From Alphaproteobacteria bacterium (GTDB lineage Bacteria; Pseudomonadota; Alphaproteobacteria; Sphingomonadales; Sphingomonadaceae), in contig JAGWWF010000013.1 of assembly GCA_018970445.1 (NCBI GenBank), forward strand, positions 1-64,000: a DNA stretch of 64,000 bases, given 5' to 3'. The notes under the pieces are model-generated. The model ran no database searches, was not told the origin of the DNA, and was given only the letters and a program-made list of their open reading frames with translations. The position numbers and the translations under genes are program-made. The stretch's first letter is position 1, and the number at the start of each line of letters is the position of its first letter. Below are positions 17,034 to 25,614 of this stretch, piece after piece.

Positions 17034-18704
17034 ATGAAGCGGGCAGGCGTTGTGACGATGGTGGCGCTGACCACGGCGCTGGCGATGGCGCTGCCGGTGC
17101 AGCCGGTGCTGGCGCAAACCGCCGCCACGGCCGAAGCCGGGCCGCCGCGCGGGCGGGGCGGCTATCCGGATCTGCTGGCGGTGTGGGGCGAATTTCTGGC
17201 CTGGCGCGGCGGCTGGGCGGCGCGCACCCCCGATTGGTCGGCCGCCGGCATGGCCACCGAACGCGCGGCGATGGCCAGTTTCCTGTCGCGCATCGAAGAC
17301 ATGAACGTGGCCGCCATGAATCGCGGCCAGCGCGCCGAATGGCTGGCGGCGCGCGCCAAGCTGCTGGAGCACCAGTTCCTGATCGAAGTGGCCAAGCCGT
17401 GGGAGCGGGACCCCGGCTTCTATGTCGACAAGTTGCTGGATATCGGCTTTGCCGAGCTGCCGGCCAGGGGCGAGGCGCTGGCCCGGCTGAAGACACGGCT
17501 GGCCGATGTGCCGCGCCTGACCGCGATTGCAAGGGCCAATCTGCGCGATGTGCCGGGCGATTATGCCGATCTGGCGCTGCACAATCTGGATACCGCCGAT
17601 GGCGTGGGCCATGGCCACCCCTATCGCCCGGTGCCGCCGGCCGGCGTGCTGGGCTGGCTGGACGATCTGGCCGGGCGCGCGGCCAAACAGCAGCCCGAAC
17701 TGCTGCCCGATATCCGCACGGCGCGCGCCGCCGCCGTGGATTTCCAGGCCTGGCTGAAGGCCGGGCGCCCCGGCATGACGGCCAGGGCCGGCGTGGGCAA
17801 GGCGCGGTTCGACTGGTATCTGAAGAATGTGAAGCTGCTGCCCTATACCAGCGATCAGCTGCTGGTGCTGGGCGCGCGCGAGACGCAGCGGCTGTGGTCC
17901 ATCCACGCGCTGGAGGAGCATCGCAACCGCAAGGCGCCGCCACTGACCCTGCCGGCCACGGCGGCCGACTATCAGGCCCGCAAGGATCGCACCCTGGCCC
18001 TGATCCGCGACTGGATCGCGAAGGAAGAGATCATCACCGTGCCCGATGACATCGGCGAGCTTTATATCAACGTGCCGTGGATCGTGCGGCCCGATGGCCC
18101 CAATTTCTGGGAACAGGTGCAGTATCGCGATCCCACCCCCGATCTGCTGCACGCCACCCTGCCGGGCCATGCCTATGACGGGCAGCTGGCGCGGCGCGAC
18201 AAGCGACCGATCCGCGGCCGCATCGGCGATGGCGTGCGCGCCGAAGGCTGGGGCGTGTATCTGGAGGAAGCGGCGCAGAAGCTGGGCTTCATGGAGGATC
18301 GGCCGCGGGTGCGCGAGCTGATCGACATCTTCGGCATCTTCCGCGCCGTGCGCGTGGCCGGCGACGTGCAGTTGCAGCTGAACCAGAAGTCGGTGGCGCA
18401 GGTGGTGGCCGACTGGCAGAAATGGACGCCGTGGCTGGACAAGAACGTGGCGCGGGTGGACGCCGAAATCTATCTGCGCCGGCCGCCCGGCTATGGCCTG
18501 GGCTATACGGTGGGCATGATCGAGATGCAGAAATTGCTGGCCGATCGCCGCCACCAGCTGGGCGAAAAATTCGTGCTGAAACAGTTCCACGACGAGGTGA
18601 TGGCCGCCGGCCGGCTGCCCTTGAGCCTGATCCGCTATGATCTGACCGGTCTGGACGACGAGGTGCAGTTTTTCTGGCAGCGCGATCCCATGCCGGGCGC
18701 GTGA
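17034..18704 (+). CDS. DUF885 family protein, exported
   Basis: 556 residues. A signal peptide is visible (MKRAGVVTMVALTTALAMAL, then PVQPVLAQ). The DUF885 core includes HATLPGHAYDGQL near 378 and EGWGVYLEEAAQ near 405, followed by a YGLGYTVGM stretch. The motif keeps HxxxPGH but has Ala where family members usually have the catalytic Glu. It is a distant paralogue of the other DUF885 protein here and is also predicted to be periplasmic. A GGGAGAG stretch upstream fixes the start. It follows the deacetylase by 65 bp on the same strand and converges with the S24 regulator with only 1 bp between. Biochemical role unknown. Confidence 0.75.
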   Translation: MKRAGVVTMVALTTALAMALPVQPVLAQTAATAEAGPPRGRGGYPDLLAVWGEFLAWRGGWAARTPDWSAAGMATERAAMASFLSRIEDMNVAAMNRGQRAEWLAARAKLLEHQFLIEVAKPWERDPGFYVDKLLDIGFAELPARGEALARLKTRLADVPRLTAIARANLRDVPGDYADLALHNLDTADGVGHGHPYRPVPPAGVLGWLDDLAGRAAKQQPELLPDIRTARAAAVDFQAWLKAGRPGMTARAGVGKARFDWYLKNVKLLPYTSDQLLVLGARETQRLWSIHALEEHRNRKAPPLTLPATAADYQARKDRTLALIRDWIAKEEIITVPDDIGELYINVPWIVRPDGPNFWEQVQYRDPTPDLLHATLPGHAYDGQLARRDKRPIRGRIGDGVRAEGWGVYLEEAAQKLGFMEDRPRVRELIDIFGIFRAVRVAGDVQLQLNQKSVAQVVADWQKWTPWLDKNVARVDAEIYLRRPPGYGLGYTVGMIEMQKLLADRRHQLGEKFVLKQFHDEVMAAGRLPLSLIRYDLTGLDDEVQFFWQRDPMPGA

Positions 18705-18705
18705 T

Positions 18706-19383
18706 TCAGCCCAGCTTGCGGCCCACCCAGACGACGCGGCCGATCAGCGCGATGGCGGCCGGATCGCAATCGGGCCAGCTGGGATAGGCTTCGTTGTCGG
18801 ACTGGATGGTGAGCCGCCGGGTGGCGGGGTTGAGCGACAGCCGCTTGACCATCAGCGCCTCATCGACGCGCAGCACATAGATGCCATCGCGCACCCGCAG
18901 CCGATCGGCGGTGTCGATCAATATCTGATCGCCATGGGCCAGGGTGGGGAACATCGAATCCCCCTCCACGTTCAGCACGGCCAGATGTTCGGGCGGGTTG
19001 GGCGCCAGATCGCGGATGAAGCCGGCCTTGAAGGCGATGGCGGCGGCCGGGCCTTCGCCATCGGGCAGGGCACCCGGCCCGGCCGAGGCGCGCACCTGAT
19101 AATGCGGGATCAGCACGAAATCATCGGCGGCGCGGGCAAGGCCGGGGCGCGGCAACAGCGCCGGGCCGGCATCGGCCGGGCCGCCCAGCAGATGTTCGGC
19201 AATGCCGAAATGCTGGGCCAGGATGCGTCGGTCGCTTTCCGACAGGCGCCTGGGCACGCCGCGCTTGATGAATTGCTGGATATAGCTGGCGTTGCGCCCG
19301 AGCCGCCGCGACAGCGAGGCATAATCCTCGCCGCGCGACGTGATCAGCGCATCCAGCCGTTGCCGGATGGCAATGCTGTCCAT
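18706..19383 (-). CDS. XRE-type helix-turn-helix regulator with S24 (LexA-like) C-terminal domain
   Basis: 225 residues. The N-terminus (about 10-60) is a helix-turn-helix-like segment with SLSRRLGRNASYIQQFIKRG. The C-terminal half (about 92-225) is an S24 fold with serine S143 in VEGDSMFPTL and lysine K180 in ALMVKRL, the catalytic dyad used for self-cleavage or retained for dimerisation. No clear Ala-Gly cleavage site stands out, though AGPGA near 101 is possible. Such regulators are common in sphingomonad core genomes and are not necessarily prophage. A GGAGG lies 9 bases before the ATG. The divergent intergenic region carries repeats that could be its operator. Confidence 0.85.
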   Translation of the reverse strand: MDSIAIRQRLDALITSRGEDYASLSRRLGRNASYIQQFIKRGVPRRLSESDRRILAQHFGIAEHLLGGPADAGPALLPRPGLARAADDFVLIPHYQVRASAGPGALPDGEGPAAAIAFKAGFIRDLAPNPPEHLAVLNVEGDSMFPTLAHGDQILIDTADRLRVRDGIYVLRVDEALMVKRLSLNPATRRLTIQSDNEAYPSWPDCDPAAIALIGRVVWVGRKLG

Positions 19384-19416
19384 GACCCACGGACCTCCTC
19401 TCTGATCCGCATGGGA

Positions 19417-19522
19417 TCCATAGCAATAGTTTTTTCCCTAGACTAGTAGGATTCTTCCTTCGATAAAGAGGTGTTCCCACCGAATCGCGAGGGATAGGCG
19501 GGAATATAGTCCATAGTTGTAG
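19417..19522. promoter_or_regulatory. direct-repeat operator candidates between the S24 regulator and the small genes
   Basis: TCCATAG-CAA-TAG (19417-19429) recurs as TCCATAG-TTG-TAG (19510-19522), 93 bp apart and in the same orientation. One copy lies just upstream of the S24 regulator start and the other just upstream of the 70-aa gene. The region between is clearly AT-richer than its surroundings. This fits shared autoregulation by the S24 protein but is only inferred. Confidence 0.4.
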
Positions 19523-19534
19523 GGAGTTGACGAC

Positions 19535-19747
19535 ATGAGCCTGTTGCCTGTCGTGGAGAAATATCTGCGTACCCATCATGTGGCTGCCTCGCGCTTTGGC
19601 CGCATGGTGGCGGGGGATCCCCGTTTCGTGTTCGATCTGCGGCGCGGGCGCGAACCCCGCGCAGCCACCCGGGCCCGCGTGCTGGCCCATATCGCCGGCG
19701 GCAGCGCCGGTCTGGCCGCGGAGGTGCGCCATGCGTCCGCACGCTGA
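19535..19747 (+). CDS. small conserved-type protein with FGR..GDPRFV.DLR.GR motif
   Basis: 70 residues, basic, with no signal peptide or membrane span. The stretch FGRMVAGDPRFVFDLRRGREP looks like the small helix-turn-helix-like proteins seen in sphingomonads, whose function is unknown to me beyond likely DNA binding. A GGGAG lies 8-12 bases upstream of the ATG. It is divergent from the S24 regulator and overlaps the next small gene by 17 bp, so both are probably made from one message. Confidence 0.6.
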   Translation: MSLLPVVEKYLRTHHVAASRFGRMVAGDPRFVFDLRRGREPRAATRARVLAHIAGGSAGLAAEVRHASAR

Positions 19748-20054
19748 TCGGGTGCAGGCCGCCATCCTGCGGGCGGTATCGGCGCTGGTGGCCCCGCATG
19801 GCGTGCGGCTGGTGATCGAGGAGCTGCGCTGCCGCGACTGGGCCAGCCTGACCCTGTGCGGTGGCCGGCATGAGCTGGACATCCGCCTGGATGGGCCGGG
19901 CGCCGCCGCCGCGCTGGCGCAGCTGGTGGCAGTGGCGCCCGATCTGGAATTCCACATTCCCGGCCACATCCTGGCCGAACTGGTGGTGGAACCGGGCAGC
20001 GGCGATGATGATGGCGTGGCGCTGACCCTGAATGCGCTGGTGATCCGCGATTGA
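19731..20054 (+). CDS. hypothetical protein, 107 aa
   Basis: 107 residues, acidic in the second half, without signal peptide or transmembrane segment. I recognise no family. The protein has an alternating pattern (VRLVIEELRCRDWASLTLCGGRHELDIRL) suggesting a small alpha/beta fold. It starts inside the 70-aa gene, 17 bp before that stop, with GGAGG immediately upstream, so translational coupling is likely. The next gene begins 143 bp on, behind two operator-like dyads, and is probably transcribed separately. Confidence 0.55.
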   Translation: MRPHADRVQAAILRAVSALVAPHGVRLVIEELRCRDWASLTLCGGRHELDIRLDGPGAAAALAQLVAVAPDLEFHIPGHILAELVVEPGSGDDDGVALTLNALVIRD

Positions 20055-20078
20055 TCCGGCGCGGCCACCTGCGACACG

Positions 20079-20143
20079 TTTGAGCATCGCTCAAAAGTCT
20101 TGCGCCGGGGCGCGGGCGGCGATAGGTTTGAGTCGGAATCAAA
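20079..20143. promoter_or_regulatory. twin operator-like dyads before the RND efflux operon
   Basis: Two 17-bp sites share the form TTTGA-N7-TCAAA, at 20079-20095 and 20127-20143, with start points 48 bp apart. The conserved part reads GTTTGAG-N6-TCAAAAG in both. The first is a full 7+3+7 palindrome (TTTGAGC atc GCTCAAA). They lie 55-119 bp before the membrane-fusion gene, where a TetR/MarR-type repressor would act. No such repressor gene is adjacent. Confidence 0.65.
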
Positions 20144-20197
20144 AGCTGGCGGCCTGTGGTGGCCGCCAGCAACCGGCACAAACGGCGGGCGCAGCGC

Positions 20198-21259
20198 ATG
20201 GCAGGATTTCCGACAATCAGACTGGCGCTGGCCACAGCGCTGCTGGCCGGCTGCGGGGCGAAGGAAAGCCCACGTGCCGCACCGGAACGGCCGCGCCCGG
20301 TGCGGCTGGTGACAGTGGGCCTGGCCGATGCCAGCGCCCGGCTGGAGGTGTCGGGGACGGTGCGCCTGAAGCGCGAAACCGCGTTGAGTTTCAATGCGCC
20401 GGGCCGGATCGCGGCCATATTCGTGCAGGAAGGCGACCGGGTGCGCGCCGGCCAGCTGCTGGCGCGGCTGGATACCACGGCGCTGGGCGCCAATGTCGCT
20501 GCGGCGCGGGCCGAAGTGGTGCGCGCGCAGGCCGACGTGAAGCGCGCCGAGGATCTGTTTGCCAAGGGCTGGGTGACGGCGCCGCGGGTGGAACAGGCGC
20601 GCGCCACGATGGTGGCGGCGGTTGAACGGGCGCGGGCGGCCGGATTTGATGTGCAGCTGGCGGCGCTGGTGGCGCCATCGGCCGGCGTGGTGCTGGCGCG
20701 GCCGGGGGAGCCGGGGCAGATTGCCCAGCCCGGCGTGCCGGTGGTGACGCTGGGCGAACTGGGCCAGGGATTTGTATTGCAGCTGCCGCTGGCCGATCGC
20801 GATGCCGCGCGGGTGCGGCCGGGCCAGCGCGCCGAGGTGACGATTCCGGCGCTGGGTCGTCAGCCGCTGGCCGCCGTGGTGAGCGAAGTGGGCGCGCGCG
20901 GCGATGATGGCACCGGCACCTTTCGCATCGAGTTGAAATTGCCGGCCGATGCCCGGCTGGCATCGGGCCAGATCGGCACCGCGCAGCTGGTGCTGGGGCC
21001 GGCGCAGGCGGGGGCGCCGTTGCTGGTGCCGGCATCGGCGGTGTTTGCCGCGCGCGCCGATGAAGGCTTTGTGTTCGTGCTGGAACCGGCCACGCGCCGG
21101 GTGCGGCAACGGCTGGTGATGCTGGGCACGGTCAGCGATGCCGGCGTGGTGGTGACTGCCGGTTTGCAGCCCGGCGAACTGGTGGTGGCCACGGGGCTTG
21201 ACCGGCTGCGCGATGGCGCGCTGGTGGCCGCAGCGACAGCGGCCGTGGGTGATCGGTGA
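20198..21259 (+). CDS. RND efflux periplasmic adaptor (membrane fusion protein), lipoprotein
   Basis: 353 residues. The N-terminal ALLAGC lipobox indicates an inner-membrane-anchored lipoprotein. The barrel-sandwich halves flank a short alpha hairpin with the repeated basic segment AEVVRAQADVKRAEDLF, typical of AcrA/MexE-like adaptors. It would link the RND pump to an outer-membrane channel, which is not encoded here. It is coupled to the pump gene by a GTGA overlap. The substrate is unknown; the dyads upstream suggest inducible repression. Confidence 0.87.
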   Translation: MAGFPTIRLALATALLAGCGAKESPRAAPERPRPVRLVTVGLADASARLEVSGTVRLKRETALSFNAPGRIAAIFVQEGDRVRAGQLLARLDTTALGANVAAARAEVVRAQADVKRAEDLFAKGWVTAPRVEQARATMVAAVERARAAGFDVQLAALVAPSAGVVLARPGEPGQIAQPGVPVVTLGELGQGFVLQLPLADRDAARVRPGQRAEVTIPALGRQPLAAVVSEVGARGDDGTGTFRIELKLPADARLASGQIGTAQLVLGPAQAGAPLLVPASAVFAARADEGFVFVLEPATRRVRQRLVMLGTVSDAGVVVTAGLQPGELVVATGLDRLRDGALVAAATAAVGDR

Positions 21260-24200
21260 ACGCCATCATCCGCTTTGCCATTCAACGCTGGCAGATCACC
21301 CTGGTGGTGTTTCTGGCGCTGGCGGCGCTGGGCACATCGGCCTTTTTCACCATTCCGCGATCGGTTGATCCGCATTTCACCGCGCCCAACGTGCTGGTGG
21401 TCGTCACCCTGCCGGGGGCGGAACCGGCCGACATGGAATCCACCATCGCCAAGCCGATCGAGGATGTGCTGCAGGGCCTGGATGGCATTGTGAAGGTGCA
21501 ATCCAATTCCACCGATTCCACCGCGGTGATCGCCGCCGAGTTCGGCTGGGACGGCGATCCGGAGAAGAATTACGACGAGGTGGTGCGCGAGGTGAACGCC
21601 ATCCGCCAGACGCTGCCGGCGGGCATCGCGCGGCTGGAATTCCAGAAATTCCGCACGACCGAAGCGGCCGTGCTGCAATTTGCCCTGGTGTCGGAGACGG
21701 CAAGCTATCGCCGGCTGGAAAAGCTGGCGCAGGATCTGCGCGAACAGTTGAACGCCGTTGCCGGCGTGCGCGGCACCCGCATCTGGGCGCTGCCAACGCC
21801 GGAAATGCGCGTGGCGCTGGACACCGGCCGCATGGCACAGCTGGGCATCCCGGCCGCCGCCGTGACCGATGCGCTGCGCAGCGGCGGCCAGGATCTGCCG
21901 CCGGGCGCGGTGCAATCGGGCGGCACGCGCCTGAATGTGCAGGCCGGCGGCGCCTACAAGACCGTGGCCGACGTGGCCGATGAACCGGTGCGCGCGCGCG
22001 ATGGCCGCATCGTGCGGGTGAAGGATATCGCCCAGGTTGGCTGGGCCTATGAGGAACAGCCGCATTTCGCCCGGTACAACGGCAAGCGGGCGATCTGGGT
22101 GACGCTGAACCAGAAGGATGGCCTCAATGTGCTGGATATCCGCAATGATGCGGTGAAGGTGGCCGAGGGCTTTGCCGCACAATTGCCGCCGGATGTGAAG
22201 CTGGAAACCGGCTTTGACCAGAGCGGCGACATCGCCCGCAAGCTGGGCCAGCTGGGCCGGGATTTCGGCATTGCGCTGGGGCTGGTGCTGATCACGCTGC
22301 TGCCGCTGGGCTGGCGGGCCAGCATCGTGGTGATGGTGTCGGTGCCGCTCAGCCTGGCCATGGGCGTGGCGGTGCTGAACTGGACCGGCTTCACCCTGAA
22401 CCAGCTGGCGATTTCGGGCTTCATCATCGCGCTGGGCCTGTTGGTGGACGATTCGATCGTGGTGGCGGAAAATATCTCGCGCCACCTGCGCATGGGCAAG
22501 AGCCGCGAACAGGCCGCCATCGATGGCACCAACCAGATTGCGGTGGCGGTGATCGGCTGCACCTTTGTGTTGCTGTTTGCCTTTCTGCCGCTGACCATGC
22601 TGCCCGAAGGCGCCGGCAAGTTCACCCGCAGCCTGCCGGTCGCCGTGCTCGCAACAGTGGCAGCCTCGCTGCTGGTGTCGCTGTCGATCGTGCCGTTCCT
22701 GGCCAGCCGCATGCTGCCGCGTTCCGAGGCCGCGCATGGCAACCGCTTCCTGCAGGCGGTGAACGGCGGCATCCACCGTTTCTATCAGCCGGTGCTGCAT
22801 TGGGGCCTGGGCAACCCGTGGAAGGCGATGCTGGCGGCCACCGCGCTGGTGTTTTCGGGCCTGGCGCTGGTGCCGCTGATCGGATCCAGCCTGTTTCCGC
22901 CGGCCGAAACCCCCTATTTCCTGGTGCAGGTGACCGCCAGCGAAGGCACCGCGATTCCCGCCACCGATGCCGCCGTGCGCAATGTGGAGGCCGCCCTGAA
23001 GGGCGAGCCCGATGTGACGACGGTGATGAGCAATGTCGGCCGTGCCAACCCGCGCATCTTTTACAACCAGAGCAACAATGACCAGCGCAGCAGCATCGGC
23101 GAGGTGCTGGTGGTGTTGAAACAATGGGATGAATTTGGCGGCCCGGCGCTGGTGCAGCGGCTGCGCACCCGGCTGGAGGCGTTGCCCGATGCGCAATATG
23201 TGGTGAAGATCTTCAAGAACGGCCCGCCCATCGACGCGCCGATCCAGATGCGCATCATCGGCCCGGAACTGGATGTGCTGAAGCGGCTGGCGGCCGAGAC
23301 GGAAAACGTGATGCGCAAGGTGCCCGGCACCCGCGATGTGCGCAATGCCCTGGCGGTTGATCAACCCCGGCTGAACCTGGGGCTGGACAGCGACAAGGCG
23401 GCGTTGCTGGGCGTGGCGCCGGGCGCGCCGCGCCGGGCGCTGCGCCTGGCGCTGGCCGGCGAAAATGCCGGGCGCTTCCGCGATGTGGAAGGCGACAGTT
23501 ACAATGTCGTGGTGCGGCTGCCGCTGGCGGAACGGCACGATGTGGCGGTGCTGGACAATGTCTATGTGCAGGGCAGCCGCGGGCCGGTGCCGCTGCGCGA
23601 GATTGCCAGCCCCTATCTTGATTCGGCGCCGCCGCAGATCAGCCGCCTGCGCCAGAACCGGGTGGTGTTCGTCGATTGTCAGGTGGGCGAGGGTTTCCTG
23701 ACGGCCAAGGTCAACCAGGCGGTGATCGCGGCGCTCAACGCCCAGGTGAAGCTGCCCTATGGCTATCGCTTTGAAGTGGGCGGCGAGGCCGAAACCGCCT
23801 CGCGCAGCTTTGGCGGGCTGGGGCCGATCATCGCACTGGCGGTGTTCGGCATATTGGCCGTTCTGGTGATCGAATTTGGCCGCTTCCGCGAAACGCTGGT
23901 GGTGGCGGGCGTGATCCCGCTGGGCCTGTTCGGCGGGCTGGTGGCGCTGTTCCTCACCGGCAATTCATTGAGCTATACCGCCGTCATCGGCTTCGTCGCG
24001 CTGATCGGGATCGAGATCAAGAACAGCCTGCTGCTGGTGGATTTCACCACCCAGCTGCGCGAAGCCGGCCGCCCGTTGCGCGATGCCATCGAGGAGGCCG
24101 GCGAGGTGCGCTTCCTGCCGGTGCTGCTGACCAGCGTGACCGCGATCGGCGGCCTGCTGCCGCTCGCCCTGTCGGGCTCTGGCCTCTACAGCCCGCTGGC

Positions 24201-24318
24201 CTGGGTGATCATCGGCGGGCTGGTGTCGTCCACCGTGCTCAGCCGGGTGGTGACGCCGGTGATGTATCTCTTGATCGTGCGCGGCCAGGCGGCCCCGGCC
24301 GGTGTCCAGCCAAATTGA
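21256..24318 (+). CDS. RND efflux transporter permease
   Basis: 1020 residues with the AcrB-family layout: TM1 at the N-terminus (QITLVVFLALAALGTSAFF), two large periplasmic loops, and two six-helix bundles. TM4 contains LLVDDSIVVAENISRH with the paired aspartates used in proton relay. The start is GTG, overlapping the adaptor stop. It is a proton-driven exporter of small molecules. Length and IPRSVDPHFTAPNV near residue 34 fit the branch with a single adaptor and separate channel. Specificity cannot be read from sequence. Confidence 0.9.
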   Translation: MNAIIRFAIQRWQITLVVFLALAALGTSAFFTIPRSVDPHFTAPNVLVVVTLPGAEPADMESTIAKPIEDVLQGLDGIVKVQSNSTDSTAVIAAEFGWDGDPEKNYDEVVREVNAIRQTLPAGIARLEFQKFRTTEAAVLQFALVSETASYRRLEKLAQDLREQLNAVAGVRGTRIWALPTPEMRVALDTGRMAQLGIPAAAVTDALRSGGQDLPPGAVQSGGTRLNVQAGGAYKTVADVADEPVRARDGRIVRVKDIAQVGWAYEEQPHFARYNGKRAIWVTLNQKDGLNVLDIRNDAVKVAEGFAAQLPPDVKLETGFDQSGDIARKLGQLGRDFGIALGLVLITLLPLGWRASIVVMVSVPLSLAMGVAVLNWTGFTLNQLAISGFIIALGLLVDDSIVVAENISRHLRMGKSREQAAIDGTNQIAVAVIGCTFVLLFAFLPLTMLPEGAGKFTRSLPVAVLATVAASLLVSLSIVPFLASRMLPRSEAAHGNRFLQAVNGGIHRFYQPVLHWGLGNPWKAMLAATALVFSGLALVPLIGSSLFPPAETPYFLVQVTASEGTAIPATDAAVRNVEAALKGEPDVTTVMSNVGRANPRIFYNQSNNDQRSSIGEVLVVLKQWDEFGGPALVQRLRTRLEALPDAQYVVKIFKNGPPIDAPIQMRIIGPELDVLKRLAAETENVMRKVPGTRDVRNALAVDQPRLNLGLDSDKAALLGVAPGAPRRALRLALAGENAGRFRDVEGDSYNVVVRLPLAERHDVAVLDNVYVQGSRGPVPLREIASPYLDSAPPQISRLRQNRVVFVDCQVGEGFLTAKVNQAVIAALNAQVKLPYGYRFEVGGEAETASRSFGGLGPIIALAVFGILAVLVIEFGRFRETLVVAGVIPLGLFGGLVALFLTGNSLSYTAVIGFVALIGIEIKNSLLLVDFTTQLREAGRPLRDAIEEAGEVRFLPVLLTSVTAIGGLLPLALSGSGLYSPLAWVIIGGLVSSTVLSRVVTPVMYLLIVRGQAAPAGVQPN

Positions 24319-24331
24319 CAGGAAAATGTCA

Positions 24332-24404
24332 AATTCACGTGACGCTTTGGCAAGAAAGCCGGTCGCTTGATTGCGTTGCAGCGCAGCGTGAATTATCGTT
24401 TTTT
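24332..24404 (+). promoter_or_regulatory. structured leader/attenuator-like element before metZ
   Basis: AATTCACG (24332-24339) pairs perfectly with CGTGAATT (24387-24394), enclosing inner pairings (GGC at 349-351 with GCC at 358-360, and CGC with GCG pairs). A run of six T follows at 24399-24404, ending 1 base before the chosen metZ ATG. There is no Shine-Dalgarno sequence. A TTGCAGC stretch resembles the SAM-II riboswitch often found before alphaproteobacterial metZ/metA/metX, but the 3' A-rich, GG-ending strand of SAM-II is missing. It may also be the terminator of the RND operon. Confidence 0.4.
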
Positions 24405-24405
24405 C

Positions 24406-25614
24406 ATGAAGCGGACGGCCGGCCAGACCCCTGAGATCGTGAAGACGTGGCGCCCCGCCACGCAGATGGTGCGCGGCGGCACGATGCGCACGGAGGTGGG
24501 CGAAACCTCGGAAGCCATCTTCATGACCTCGGGCTATTGCTATGACAATGCCGAGGAGGCGGCGGCGCGCTTCCGGGGCGAGCGGCCGGGCATGACCTAC
24601 AGCCGGCTGCAGAACCCCACGGTGGAGATGCTGGAACAGCGCATCGCCCTGATCGAAGGGGCACAGGCCGCGCGGGCCACCGCCACCGGCATGGCGGCGA
24701 TGACCGGCATGCTGCTTTCCACCCTGTCGGCCGGCGATCATCTGGTGGCGGGCCGGGCGCTGTTCGGTTCGTGCCGGGTGCTGGTGGATACGATCCTGCC
24801 GCGCTTCGGCATTGAAACCACAACGGTGGATGCGCGCGATACCGATGCCTGGGCGCGGGCGCGGCGGCCCAACACCAGGGCGTTTTTTCTGGAAACGCCC
24901 ACCAATCCCGGCCTTGATCTGTGCGATATCCGCGCCATCGCCGATATCGCCCATGATGCGGGTGCGCTGGTGATGGTCGATAATGCCTTTGCCTCCCCCA
25001 TCGTGCAGAAGCCGCTGGAACTTGGCGCCGATATCGTTGCCTACAGCGCCACCAAGCTGATGGACGGGCAGGGCCGGGTGCTGGCCGGCGCGGTGGTGGG
25101 CAGCGCGCAATGGATCAACGATGTCTATCTGGCGTTTGCGCGCCACACCGGGCCCAATCTGTCGCCGTTCAACGCCTGGGTGGTGCTGAAAAGCCTGGAA
25201 ACGCTGGACCTGCGCGTGCGCCGGCAATGCGACAATGCGTTGAAGGTTGCGACATTCCTGGCCGGCCGGGTGCCGCGCCTGATCTATCCCGGCCTGGCCA
25301 GCCACCCGCAGCATGATCTGGCCCGGCGCCAGATGCAGGCCGGCGGCACCATCATCGCCATGCATCTGGATGGCGGCCGCCCCCAGGCCCAGGCACTGCT
25401 GGATGCGCTGGCGATCATCGATATTTCCAACAATCTGGGCGATTCCCGCAGCTTGATGACCCATCCGGCCAGCACCACCCATGCCAGCGTCTCCCCCGAC
25501 GTGCGCGCCGAAATGGGCATCAGCGAAGGCATGTTGCGGCTTTCGATCGGGCTGGAAGACCCGGATGATCTGATCGACGACCTGAATCAGGCCCTGAAGG
25601 AGGCCGGCTTATGA
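24406..25614 (+). CDS. metZ: O-succinylhomoserine sulfhydrylase
   Basis: 402 residues of the Cys/Met-metabolism PLP family, with the cofactor lysine K217 in YSATKLMDGQGR, a YSRLQNPT motif near 65 and C-terminal SIGLEDPDDLIDDL. The family converts O-succinyl- or O-acetylhomoserine and sulfide to homocysteine in the direct sulfhydrylation route. The N-terminal WRPATQMVRGGTMRTEVGE block is typical of MetZ. The ATG gives a normal N-terminus but has no clear ribosome site; an upstream in-frame TTG is less likely. It overlaps apaG by 4 bp. The structured leader may control it. Confidence 0.88.
   Translation: MKRTAGQTPEIVKTWRPATQMVRGGTMRTEVGETSEAIFMTSGYCYDNAEEAAARFRGERPGMTYSRLQNPTVEMLEQRIALIEGAQAARATATGMAAMTGMLLSTLSAGDHLVAGRALFGSCRVLVDTILPRFGIETTTVDARDTDAWARARRPNTRAFFLETPTNPGLDLCDIRAIADIAHDAGALVMVDNAFASPIVQKPLELGADIVAYSATKLMDGQGRVLAGAVVGSAQWINDVYLAFARHTGPNLSPFNAWVVLKSLETLDLRVRRQCDNALKVATFLAGRVPRLIYPGLASHPQHDLARRQMQAGGTIIAMHLDGGRPQAQALLDALAIIDISNNLGDSRSLMTHPASTTHASVSPDVRAEMGISEGMLRLSIGLEDPDDLIDDLNQALKEAGL

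Noticed and set aside
18706-19383. Prophage repressor marking a phage
   Set aside because: No integrase, structural or lysis genes nearby; S24 regulators of this kind are common in sphingomonad cores.
20860-23538. 892-codon minus-strand open frame over the RND genes
   Set aside because: Composition artefact opposite a clear RND adaptor and pump; no motifs.
24360-24394. Canonical SAM-II riboswitch before metZ
   Set aside because: TTGCAGC and a short stem resemble it, but the A-rich GG-ending 3' strand needed for the pseudoknot is absent; kept only as a structured leader.
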